Origin: Ancistrus triradiatus
Lineage: Eukaryota > Chordata > Actinopteri > Siluriformes > Loricariidae
Reading direction: 5' to 3'
NCBI GenBank assembly: GCA_025084515.1
Contig: JAJAGP010000081.1
Location: forward strand, 124,001 to 188,000
DNA: 64,000 nucleotides
Part shown: piece by piece, positions 1-10,600 of the stretch
How positions within the stretch are numbered: the stretch's first letter is position 1
Layout of the letters: each line of letters starts with the position of its first letter
The notes under the pieces: generated by a model
The model's database searches: none
Seen by the model: the letters and a program-made list of their open reading frames with translations, nothing else
What the model was told of the DNA's origin: nothing
Program-made: the position numbers and the translations under genes

Positions 1-1330
1 ACTTTACCGCCTTCTTTGGGGTGACTCCTTTATCGGACTCCTTTATCGGATCTTTTGTCACCCTTCTCGCCTAATACTTCTTAACTGGAACCCTATACCT
101 CCTTCCCATAACTTGGGGATTAGAACAGTGTTTCTCCAAGTGGGGGACGCTTATTTATCTAGGGTCATATTAATGCAGAAATATAGACAATTCGAAAGGG
201 TTCACAAATCTTCAAGCCTCTCTGCATTGGTCTACATTTAAATGCGCTGCGCACCTTGTTTATTCCACACTAACATACATGTAAGCGCAGCACCTTGGCT
301 GCTGCCCTCACCTACTCATTAAGCTTGTTTGGACCCTCGCTACAGCCGTGCTGAACCCGCTATTGATTTACTGTGCTTGGGGGCAGTGTGTGGTTGCACC
401 AGGAGCAATTAGGCGCCGGAGCGAGAGGCGCAGCGCCTTAAGGAACCACCCACACACACAAAAACACACACACATACATCAAGCTCGGTGACCATGCATC
501 ATTAAAGCTGCAGAAACTTGACTAAGATCCGTGCTCTGCTTTAAAGGCTAATGACCAAGAGCAGGCAAGGAAATCAAAACGAGCCATGGATTAAAGGGTA
601 TTTAGCATGTCCACGGCGCCACGGCGCACCTACGAACAATGTTTAATTCAAGATTATCAGACAAAAAACAGGCGTCTGTCATTTCCATAGCGTCTGAGGC
701 AACTCCACGAACTGGGTAAACAGCCTCCTTCATCATTTTAACTGCTGTCCCAAATGATCCCCTAAGGTTTCGACTAAATTGAGGTCTGGTTGTTTTGCTG
801 ACCGGTCAGCGTGGCACAGGTTTTCTTTAACGAGCGTCCTTTGGCGATACCAAATGCGGCAACGCGAGCACAAAATGCGGACGATGAGCTAAACTGTGCT
901 GCCATGGGTGTGCGACCGTTCTGTTGTCCTTTTAGAGTACCACACTCCTTCCTCGGACCCCCCTCAAGCTCGCACACACAGACCAAAAGAGGAAAATGAT
1001 TTATTGCTGGCCTTTATTGGCAAAAATGTACTTAAATTCTAGCTTTTTGTCGCTCTTGGCTTCCTTTTACAATGTAGCCTACTCTTTTTGAGTGAAAATA
1101 TCTTTAAGTGATTTTATATTCATCTATTTTTAATACATCTTTTTTTTGTGTGTGTGTTCGTTTAGTTTTATTTAACATGTACAAATTGTGTTTTGACGAA
1201 CTCAAAGCACCTCAAAGCAGACAAAGCCCCGCCCCTCTTTTGGGACGGAACCATCGGAACCATGGACTTAAATCACTTTTCTAATTCTTTCTGATGCTTG
1301 GTTTGACCTTCAGCAGGTCGTCTTGACCAT

Positions 1331-1687
1331 GGCTGTATTCCGAGTGGCACACTACTATAGTGCATACTACACTAGTATGTGCTGCATACTGCCCCCTGTA
1401 TGTAGTATTCAGAACATGTTACGTGACAATTTACTTGCGAATTTACCTCAAACCTACCTTTTATTTATTTATTAGCCTAATTTTGATGAGAATATACCCC
1501 AATACAACGACTGTATTCATATTTATACTCCGAGGTGGCAGCATTGCTGCATGTTGGAGTAGTACAACATCTGGGTATCTTTAGGGCACTACAGATTTTC
1601 ATTTTGGTGGCATACTGCATACTACATACTACTTTTAGACAGATGTTGTACGCGAGTATTATGTAGTGTGCCATTTCGAATACACCC
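1331..1687. mobile_element. Palindromic MITE
   Basis: The left end (TGTATTCCGAGTGGCACAC, from 1334) and the reverse complement of the right end (TGTATTCGAAATGGCACAC, ending 1685) are near-identical inverted repeats, and the inner sequence continues as imperfect inverted copies of a GCATACTACATAC-type motif. There is no transposase frame, so this is a non-autonomous DNA element. I cannot assign the superfamily from sequence alone. Confidence 0.7.
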
Positions 1688-1694
1688 CATGTCT

Positions 1695-1796
1695 ACTGCC
1701 GAATTGTCTTGAGTTGCTTCCATGTGATTACCTGATCAGATGTTTGCCTTAACAAGCAGAACAGGTGTACCTAATAAAGTGTCTGGTGACTGTACA
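1695..1796. mobile_element. Fragment of an interspersed DNA element end
   Basis: The segment ends in GGTGTACCTAATAAAGTGTC, a terminal sequence I recognise as widespread in teleost genomes at the ends of non-autonomous DNA elements. Only one end is present, so it is a solo or truncated copy directly abutting the MITE at 1331-1687. Confidence 0.5.
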
Positions 1797-2710
1797 TGCC
1801 TTATAACCAGCACACTCGCACTGTTTTAGTCCACGGAGTGGGATTTTCCACCAGAATGGATGAGGTAGGAATGCTTGTGTGTGTTGTTGTTTTCACTACA
1901 GGGGTGGCAGAGCTTCTCCTCGCTAATGAGAACGCTTGTGCTTTGCCATTATCATTCGGCGGCACTCGCCAGCTCGCAATTATTCAGGCCCAGTATGCGT
2001 AATGACAGCTGATTAATTGATTTAGCATAAACAGGAGGGCTGGCCCTGCACTAATTAAGACCGTGTTGGGTGGCGCCTGCAGATGCCAGGATCCACACCT
2101 GGGTGGTTCGATGGGATGTTTTAGAAGGTCGAGACTAGCTCGCAGGATAATTAGCAGGACGACGTCTATATAGTGCGAGATAAAGGTTTTATGAGAGATC
2201 GATGCTTATAAGAAGAAAGCCGTCTTGTGGAGTCTGAGAGCCAGTAAGTGAGTAAAAGACTCGTCGGGCTTTAAGCCAGTCTTTATTCTTTGGCACTGCT
2301 CTAATCTGGCACTAAGCCCATACTCAAGATGTATGGGTGTAAGCTATGAACCTGAGGGCAACAGATTTTTGTCAGTCTGGTGATTAGTAAGCGCTTTTTA
2401 AAGACCTTCTCTCACTGCCAGCACTTTGGCATTTCAGAACCCGTACTTAACTGCTTTGCTTAAAAGCACGAGAGTGATATCAGCAGAAAGGAATTCTCTT
2501 TTTTTATACTTCGGGGAACTGTTCAATCTCTTTAAAAGCCTAGAGCCGGTGCAGATAAGGCTGTTAGGGGGATATAAGTCTATCAGACATCGCTGTGAGT
2601 CAGATTTAGTATGTGTGCTATGGAAGACATTTGGACAGCGATGAGTGACGAGCGACTCTCTGCTCACTCTATGCTAACGTAACATGATTTGGAACTGAAA
2701 TTCTCTTTTA

Positions 2711-2900
2711 CAGGTAAGCGGCGTTTTAACGTCCATCCGTCCGCATTAACAGCCGAGGACTTAAGAATTAGAGTAGGAAATAAAAAAATCTTACCTTTTG
2801 GTAAGTGTTTCCAGTCTTATAAAAGATACTATTATTGTTCTAAATATTTTCAAACTGTATTTTAATTCATATTAAAGTCCCGTTCCGTGCATCACAGAGC
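2711..2900 (+). repeat. Interspersed repeat, copy 1 of 2
   Basis: The block starting TACAGGTAAGCGGCGTTTTA shares its order of motifs with 13566-13890: ACAGGTAAG, then TTTAACGTCC, then an AAAAAAATC run, then TTATAAAAGATAC, then a TTCATATT near the end. The family is unknown to me. The ACAGGTAAG start resembles a splice donor but no exon can be built here. Confidence 0.5.
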
Positions 2901-2923
2901 CATGGAACTGACGATTTCATTAC

Positions 2924-3501
2924 CCGTATTTTTCGGACCATAAGGCGCACTTAAAATCCTTTAACTTTCTCAAAAATCGCCTTAAAATGCGGTGCGTCTA
3001 ATGTATGAATTAATTCTGGTTGTGCTTTCTGACCTAGAACCGACTGTAGATGGTACACGGCGCTCATAAATCTGTCAAAATGTTTTTAGCACGGCCTTGG
3101 TAAGTTTACAAAGCTTACGGCCACCGTAGTGCGCAGCATCGCGGAGTAATACGGTATGTGCTTCAGCATTAGGGTACGTGCATTCATTCAATTCATTTTC
3201 GAAGCGGATTTCAAACTCAAGGCTGTCCCGGTCACGCAGTACAACATGGAAATAGAGCAGCTGCGGGAGAATTCAACATTAACGAATCAATGGTACGGGA
3301 AGTGGAGGAGCAAGAAGAGACGCCCCTGCGCCAGGTAAAAGACCAAAACTGAGCTTCTTAGGGAACTTTAAGAGTTTTGTTTCATTTAATGCGCCTTAAT
3401 AACTCGGTGCGCTTTATGTAGGAAAATAGATCCGTTAGCAGCCGATCGTTGATATTGCGTCTTATAATAATCGGTGCGCTTTATGGTCCGAAAAATACGT
3501 T
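2924..3501 (+). mobile_element. Pogo-like MITE with relic DNA-binding domain
   Basis: The element has terminal inverted repeats: CGTATTTTTCGGACCATAAG near 2930 and its reverse complement at 3482-3501 (the inner part differs by one base, GGCGCAC versus AGCGCAC). Inside, from about 3195, a frame reads FEADFKLKAV and, after frame changes, EFNINESMVRE. This resembles the Brinker/CENP-B-type helix-turn-helix found at the N-terminus of some pogo-group transposases. The frame is broken by shifts and stops and no DDE domain follows, so the copy is dead and non-autonomous. The family assignment is inference from TIR and motif. Confidence 0.6.
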
Positions 3502-4642
3502 ACTAAAGTTTGACTGCTATCTTGTGGGAAACTGGGTGTAATCCAAGATAGTCGAAGGTCAAGCCGAACAACTGCACAAGCGTGTCGATTTGAGAAGCAG
3601 CTTCTGTAACAGATCACAACACACATGAGCAGAAAAGTCGACTCACACTGAAAAGCTGACAGAAAAAGTCGGGGTTTCTGAACAACTATAAAAGGATAGA
3701 GTGCTCAGCGTTTGAGTCCCAGTGGAGTTTTCCAGCTGGGTTGGACAACACACAAGCAGGATTCACACAGCCCATGACTGAAGGTCATCCCGCCCTGCTT
3801 GCCCCCAATTAACTCAGGTTCAGACCACATCCCCTGCCAAGACAAGCCTGACCAGGATAAAACAGATTAACATGGATAAAAGAACACAAACGTTATATTG
3901 TGGATGGGCGGAGAAGACTAGAATTCCTTTTGATACTGAACACTATACACTAAATGGCCAAAAAGACACCAAACTGCTATTATAAGAAGGTTAACTTCTG
4001 GATCCCATGGCAAAGACGATGAGGCAACTGCAAAGATGGCGTTTCCCGCCTCTCCACACACGTATTTCCTTTTTTATTGTTAAAGGAAATGGTAAAAGTC
4101 CCGTGAATTATTCTCCTCAGCTCTCTTCACCGTAGGGGATGTGCTCTCATTCGCTCTCTTTGGCTCTTTCTTCTGCCTGGCTCCCTCGCCGTATCATTTG
4201 TATTCCGCACGAAGCTCTGTGAATTAGTTAAGCCCGAATGTGTTGGGCGACGTGCAGGTGGCAGCCCCATACGCGCAGAGATCCTCTCCAGTGCCGCCGC
4301 CTCCTATCACGCATCAAGCCCCGAGGCATTCCCTCGTTAATTAGACGTGCTTAACCATTCGATTGAGATGATTAAGAATGATCATCACACACACAAGCAG
4401 AGTTACAGTGCAGCCAGAAATGAAACGCGCACACGGACACGTTTAGTCAAGGCACGTTCGGTTTTAAAGTTATGCACACGAGCTACGAGGCTAACAGGTA
4501 GCTGGCGGTTTAGAAACTGGATTTATAGTCACTGACACGATTTTGTGAGAAAGTTTGGGCATGTTTTTACCTGTTTTGTTGGTTATTATAGGCAAGGAAT
4601 GTAAGACTAACTTAAACGTTTTAGGGGCCGAACTTAAATACA

Positions 4643-4720
4643 GCACCGTGCAAAAATCTTAGGCCACCAGTAGATTTGTTGTTAGATTGAGAACACATTT
4701 GTAGTATCTTCATTAAGATA
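4643..4720. mobile_element. Solo end of Tc1-type MITE
   Basis: CAGCACCGTGCAAAAATCTTAGGCCACCAGTAGATTTGTTG matches the terminal inverted repeat of the full-length MITEs at 6935-7394, 15292-15722 and 59354-59835. No matching second end is seen nearby, so the copy is truncated. The quoted motif spans two consecutive 20-base blocks, of which the core is GCAAAAATCTTAGGCCACC. Confidence 0.6.
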
Positions 4721-4996
4721 GTTCGAGAATGGAGGGCCGAAAACACTGCATCATCATTATTTTGACCAGTTGGCATTCACAGTGATTAAATTCTTGTCAT
4801 TGCTGCAAATAAATATTTTTATTTGGAATTTGCCAGTCATTTATAGAATAGCCAAAAATGTTCAGTTTCACTCCAACACATGCATGCACATGGTACATAT
4901 AGTAAAACCAGAGAAAATTTTAATTTTGCAGAGATCTCTGATTTTTTTCCAGTTGGAGCTTTACATTTATCAGTAAAATATAATCGTTTAATATTT

Positions 4997-5001
<5 letters not shown>

Positions 5002-5036
<35 letters not shown>
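5002..5036. repeat. (AAT)n microsatellite
   Basis: An uninterrupted AAT/TAA trinucleotide run of about 12 units in non-coding DNA. Apparent poly-Asn and poly-Leu frames across it are artefacts of the repeat. Confidence 0.95.
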
Positions 5037-5199
5037 GTACACTAGCACCACCTAGAGGTAGCCTAGTCAACAAATATCAGTGTATGTTCATCTATGGTGC
5101 AATGTAGTTTTCTGTGCCATTTTATTTGAGCTTATTTATTTAATTATTTATTTATTTTTCACGTACTAACCCCACTTTTCCTGGTCAAGGTCCCTCAGA

Positions 5200-5680
5200 T
5201 AGCCAGTCATTACCCCATGTGTTAGGGGAGTTTATTTTTTAAACACCTCACTGGCAATAGCCCACCGACCAAAAATGTCCAGCCACCAGCATCCTGTGAG
5301 CATTGGCCGATGACTAGCACAAACTGTGCAGCAACGGACGAGCTGCTGTCTCTTCTGTCTCTTTAAATCTACAAGGTTGAGCGATAAGGTAGACGTGTCT
5401 AACAGAGAGCACTGTGAGTGAATACAGTGTTTAAAACTCTCGCAGCACTACTGTATCTGATCCACTCATACCAGTACAATACACACTAACACCAAGTGTC
5501 ACTGCAGTGCTGAGGATGATCCACCACCCAAATAGTACCTGATCTGCGGGGGTCCTGACCATTAGAGAAAAGAGTAAAGGGGTCGAACAATGTATGTAGA
5601 GAAACAGCTGGTCTGTAATTGTAGAACTGATCTAGTAGGCAAATAAGTGTAGAAATAAGGACCTAATAAAGTGATCAGAT
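5200..5680. mobile_element. Interspersed teleost DNA element
   Basis: Contains the blocks CCACTCATACCAGTACAA, GTGTCACTGCAGTGCTGAGG and ATGATCCACCACCCAAATAG in the order I know from an abundant non-autonomous teleost repeat. It ends with AAGGACCTAATAAAGTGATC, similar to the repeat end at 1695-1796. There is no coding capacity. A shorter inverted copy of the same family seems present around 24020-24130. Confidence 0.5.
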
Positions 5681-6934
5681 CTTTTAGTGTTTATACTGTA
5701 TATAATGTACGGTATACTTAATGTACCCATAATATAATTTAAACTCAGAATATAAATATTCCAGCACTTACCATAGAATTAATCAGCACCATGGTCACAA
5801 TGTGTATTCAATCAATTTGGCAGACTTGTGTTATATTATTTATGATGATTTGAATGTGTTGGCATGTGTTTACAGAAAAAGATATGGGAGTCCATTACCT
5901 CTTATGTGTTATGCATAGGTTTGGGCCTAATATTGTTTTTATAAGGTTTGGGAATGAATCGACTCGTTAACAGTTCATTAACTTTGTTCCCTGCGGAGGT
6001 TGTGCCCAGACTTTTGCATTACTCAGTAATTAGCCTCGTAGCTCTGGTGCAAATCTTGGAGAAGCAGAAACGTCGAACACCAAACATCTCGGGCCTAAGA
6101 GGAAAATGGCGTCAAGGCGATTTCTTACTGACATCTTCTTTAATTGAGTGTTTGCTTGCGCGCCTTTCATTCTGAACCTGTGTCGTGCTTGATGGAAAAT
6201 CAGTGTGTACACAAACACCTCGTAAACCTTCGCTGCAGTCCAAGGTTAGCCGGCAGTCGTCGTATGTATTAGAAATAAATGGAATGATCAGAGCAGAATT
6301 GAAAACATGATTGACTCTTGTAGCGAACACGCTCGCGCTGCTCAGCCAGGCGCAAATCTTTCCAGCCTCTGTGTTCTCTTCTCTCTTTTCTGTTTTCCAT
6401 GTTCTCTTTCCGAGTCGAGAGGAAAATGCTGAATGACAATTATTCGTTGACCTAAATGCAGCCGTGCTGTATCTCTTTCTTAGCTGCGCTGGGTTGTCGC
6501 ATCTGTTTATCTGTGAAAACGGAATCCGCTCTCTAAAGGACCTAATTCATCTTACGGAGCGGCTAATCAAAATGCAAATGATCTTGAAGCAGAGTGGTGT
6601 GGACGCGTCGGCCTCGGCTCTTGTTTGCCTGGGTGCTTAAGCTTGTAAGCTACTCAAACAAAGAATTATTATAAAAGACTAATTTATTCTTATTACACAA
6701 ATTTGTGCTCAGACCTCCACAACTGTAAGTTTGTATTTTAAAGTGCAAATTGTTATGTGAGGGCATTGGGACCAACTGAGCCATGTTTTTTTTGTCTAAT
6801 GTCTCTGGCTAGATCTTTTCTGTGAGTCCGGATGAGTTTTTCTTGATGTTCTGGTGTCTTGCCTTGCCAAATGGTTCCAAATCTGAGTGCCCCTCCAGGG
6901 GTCCAGGATTGGACTATCTGCTTTGGTCTGAATG

Positions 6935-7394
6935 TACAGTACTGTGCCAAAGTCCTAAGCCATTATTAGATTTGGGATACATTTTAGCAATGGTATAATG
7001 ACCATATGCAACATACTGTCGAAGATTGGACCCAAAAATTTCAAAGTCTTGCCCAAATATCGTCAATTCATAATCCTCTTTTCCACTGGTCTTCATTACA
7101 GTCTTTGTGAGCTTTAGCATATCCTAGTCTTTTCACCCTGTTCTTCCAAAAACGTGGTTTCTTGGCTGCTACCCTTCCTAAAAGTCCATTCCTGATCAAG
7201 CTACTTCGGACTGTAGAAGGGTCAACTAGGCTTCACGATGAAACCCCCAGATGCTGCTGTTGCTTAAGGGGAGGTCACACTACATACTTGACACTGTAGC
7301 CTATATAAGCTGTTTTTCTATTTTTTTTATACTGCATTGCTAAAACAACAGTATATCTAGTCTAATGGTGGCCTAAGACTTTTGCACAGTACTC
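6935..7394 (-). mobile_element. Tc1-type MITE with transposase relic
   Basis: Terminal inverted repeats are TACAGTACTGTGCCAAAGTC at the left and the reverse complement, ending TTTTGCACAGTACTCTG, at the right. On the - strand the interior encodes scraps of a Tc1 transposase (around 7060-7200, the region before and around the first catalytic Asp), interrupted by stops. It belongs to the same family as 15292-15722 and 59354-59835. It is internally deleted and non-autonomous. Confidence 0.75.
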
Positions 7395-7695
7395 TGTGTG
7401 AGAGCGAGTGAGAGAGAGAAAATTATGGAGTAAGGAGGGGCTGAGCAATCAGTGCACTGCACATAGCCTTACAGTGAGATAAGATTTTACCCATTGCAAA
7501 TAGTCCAAAAAAAATTAATAAAAATAGGAAATCAGTTTGCGGTGGTCAACGTTGATATTATCCAAGTCATTCGATGGGGAAACTGCCTTATCTCGGCTAT
7601 TGACCAGTACACTACAGCCCCAGTACCCCTAATCCAGTCCCGGAATCATGCAGTTTCACCAAACGTACTGAAATGCATGCGTTGTTGTTCTGCAG

Positions 7696-10600
7696 GCTTC
7701 ATCTCGGTAAGAACGACGTACTGACTTTTTACGATGGCGATGACCTCACAGCCAACATCCTGGGCCAGTACAGCGGGACCCTGGCCAGATTTAAACTCTA
7801 CACCTCCATGGCGGACGTGACCATCCAGTTCCAGTCCGATCCGGCCACCAACATCTACGGCTACAACAACGGCTTTGTGGTGCATTTCTTCGGTACGTGG
7901 CTCTATCAGGAGGCTCCGCTTTTATTCGAAGTGCAGAATGTCATTGATTCATGTTCTAAACAGCTCAAGGTCGCTGGTGGGGTACGGCGACTGTATAACG
8001 CTCAATAAAAAAAGGATTCTTGGTTAGGTTCCATATTATCCGACAGACGCCGGTGTCACAGCGAGCATTAGTCAGCCTGCCAGCCGGCTTGGCAGAGCCC
8101 GGCCTTGGCGTCTAGCTCTGTGAACAATTATTGTGAAAAGATGGCACGCTGCTCTCCGGCTGCAGACACATTGCCATGCAGAATGATGCGCCGGGTGTCA
8201 CCTCAGCGCCCTTCGCCTATTCCGTACCTGCCTGCTTGGCTGCTGCTTTTGGCCGGTGGACGAATGTGAAATTGCAAGCTCAAGTCTAACATCTTAGCTG
8301 AATTGGATTCCTGAAAGTGTCCTGATTAGCATATTCCTCCTTCTCTCCGTGTACAGAGGTGGCCCGAAACGACACCTGCTCGGAATTACCAGAGATTACC
8401 AACGGCTGGAAAAGCACGTCCCATCCAGACTTGATCCATGGCACAGTGGTGACCTACCAGTGCTACCCAGGGTTCCAGGTGGTCGGCTCGGAAATCCTGA
8501 TGTGCCAGTGGGACCTCACGTGGAGCGGAGACGTTCCCAGTTGTGAGAAAGGTAAGTAAGTACAGTGGAACCTCGGAATTCGAATTTAATTGTTTCCAAA
8601 AGGCTGTTTGAACTCTGATTTGGATCAATCCGTGCCTGAAACCCAAAAGATTTTTTGAATGTATGTTATTAATGATTAAAAGCATGGATAAAGCAAATGA
8701 ATGTAGTAGCATGCATAAAATCAATAAAGACATGATGTAAGGGAAAATAAAGTGAAACTTTATAACCACCGACTGGACTGGATGACATGCATCGTCTTTG
8801 GAAGATGGCACCATTGAGTGTTTAATTTAGGGTTCCAATGTTCGAAGTCTGAATTATTGTTCAAATTTGGGGGCAAGCAAGATTCAAACGGACAGCTCGA
8901 ATGAAGAGGCGTTGGAATTTGATTTATTGTATCAGGAGCACCTCATGATTTTTATCAGTCACACACACGTTTGTCTTGCTATTCTTGTGAGGACTTTCCA
9001 TTGACATAACGATGATTGTAGCTAATTAACGCTACACCTGCACCTAACCCTAACCTCAGTATCCTCAGTAACCTAAATACAATAAATTGGCTCTTTTGGT
9101 TTGTCATAATAAAGTTGCAATTTTTATATTATACTTTAAGTAATTAAAGAAATGAGGACCAGCAAAACTGTCCTCACAAGTCAAAATTTCCAGTTTTCCT
9201 TCCTATGAGGATATTTAGGCCTCGCAAGTATAGGAAGACAAGGTACACACGCACATGCGTAAACACCAACTGCATGGCGGAAATGTTACAAACAAACCCA
9301 TTAACTTTAGCCTACCTGCTGTCACTGGCGCTGAATAAACAAATGCTGCACGACAGCAGTCTTACCTACAATTACAGGGCACTAAACATGGCCTTAATAT
9401 GGCTAATGAAGGACCTTACAAGGGATGCAATCTGTCCAGAATTGTGCATTAGGCTTGCCAAATGTGTGGGTGGCATCTCTGATATAGAGGCATTCGGGAG
9501 AGTGTTTATATCATTTTAACCAAGCTCTAACATTATTTTTTTTTGCTGTTGTTATTATTACTATGTTTTTCTCATCACTTCTCCATTCAAAATGCCACAC
9601 AGTTTCAAACAGGGGGCCTCTGCAGCACCCTTCTTCCCTCACCTGTGTTCACATGAATGATCTGCTTGATACTGCTGGGCTGAAATGTCTCCATATAGTC
9701 GTAGAGTATCTCAATCTAATCAACCTGGCGTTTAGTTCCAGCTAACAGTGATTAAGCCATCAATCCAGCAGCGTTGTGGAGGAAGAGTGTACGAGTACAG
9801 TTCATTGAGTCAGCACTGTAAAGCACTCGTGTGTATGGACATGACTCACCCTCCGTTAACGAGCATTTCAAAAGGCATTCAGAGAAATGAGAAGTGTCGT
9901 GACTGGTGATTCAGTCGTCTCTCTGTGGGCTTTGTGGGGGTCCAGACTCTCAGTGACAGAGCCGATGTGCTGAGACATTTACGTAAAGATTTTTTGAACT
10001 AATTGCTGTTTTCTACTGCTAAAGTATAGCTTCTGAAACTGGTGCCTTATCAGGAACTGCACTTTTCCACCACAAAAGGAACAAAATATGTGCTGGCGAA
10101 AATCGGTTCGGGTCTCTTAGCAATGCGTTGCTGGTCTGGAATAGTGATCGGTTGACCATCATTCAAAAATAGCGGAGAAAATGCAGAGAAACTTTGTGTT
10201 GGTGGGGCCATTTGTGAGAAGAAGAAAAGCATTATAATCATGCTGCTCTTAACTGGAACTTGCGATTGAAAACAAAAAGATGCTGCTGCCATGTGCACTA
10301 CTCTAACATCGTTTATTTCATTGCGAGTTTTTTTCCCTAGAAAGAAGACGATGCTGCCATCTGTTAATTTCTGTTGTTGTTAAGAGCAGTAAAACTTTTA
10401 TTAAAAGAAAAAAATACAGGGTGCAAACAGAGCTGGTGCATTTATAGCATAAATAAGTTCATTCATCTTCAGCGATTTTGCATCAGTATTAATGACACAG
10501 AATAAAACTAAGAATTATTTTTTAAATTTGATTATTAGTTTTATCAGTTGCAAAAAAAAAAAAAAGATATCGGCATTATATATAGTCATCGGTCACCCTG

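Larger units (their letters stand above)
1..7695. other. sez6 upstream intron or 5' flank, repeat-rich
   Basis: No coding exon could be supported here; the short open frames lack splice context and family similarity. The first recognisable exon of the + strand gene starts at 7696 in mid-codon, so at least part of this stretch is intron. Named repeats are listed separately (MITE 1331-1687, repeat end 1695-1796, repeat 2711-2900, pogo-like MITE 2924-3501, Tc1 end 4643-4720, interspersed element 5200-5680, Tc1 MITE 6935-7394). In the remaining unique DNA, 1-1330, 1797-2700, 3502-4640 and 5681-6934, I see no gene; parts at about 1900-2110, 4190-4400 and 6480-6640 look balanced in composition with homeodomain-like TAATTA sites, compatible with conserved regulatory DNA, but this is a guess. 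Confidence 0.6.

Noticed and set aside
4837..5107. Open frames with poly-Leu or poly-Asn
   Set aside because: They are made by the AAT microsatellite at 5002-5036.
8386..8814. 142-codon open frame on the - strand
   Set aside because: It is the antisense shadow of the sez6 sushi exon plus intron; the + strand exon has conserved Cys, splice sites and phase.
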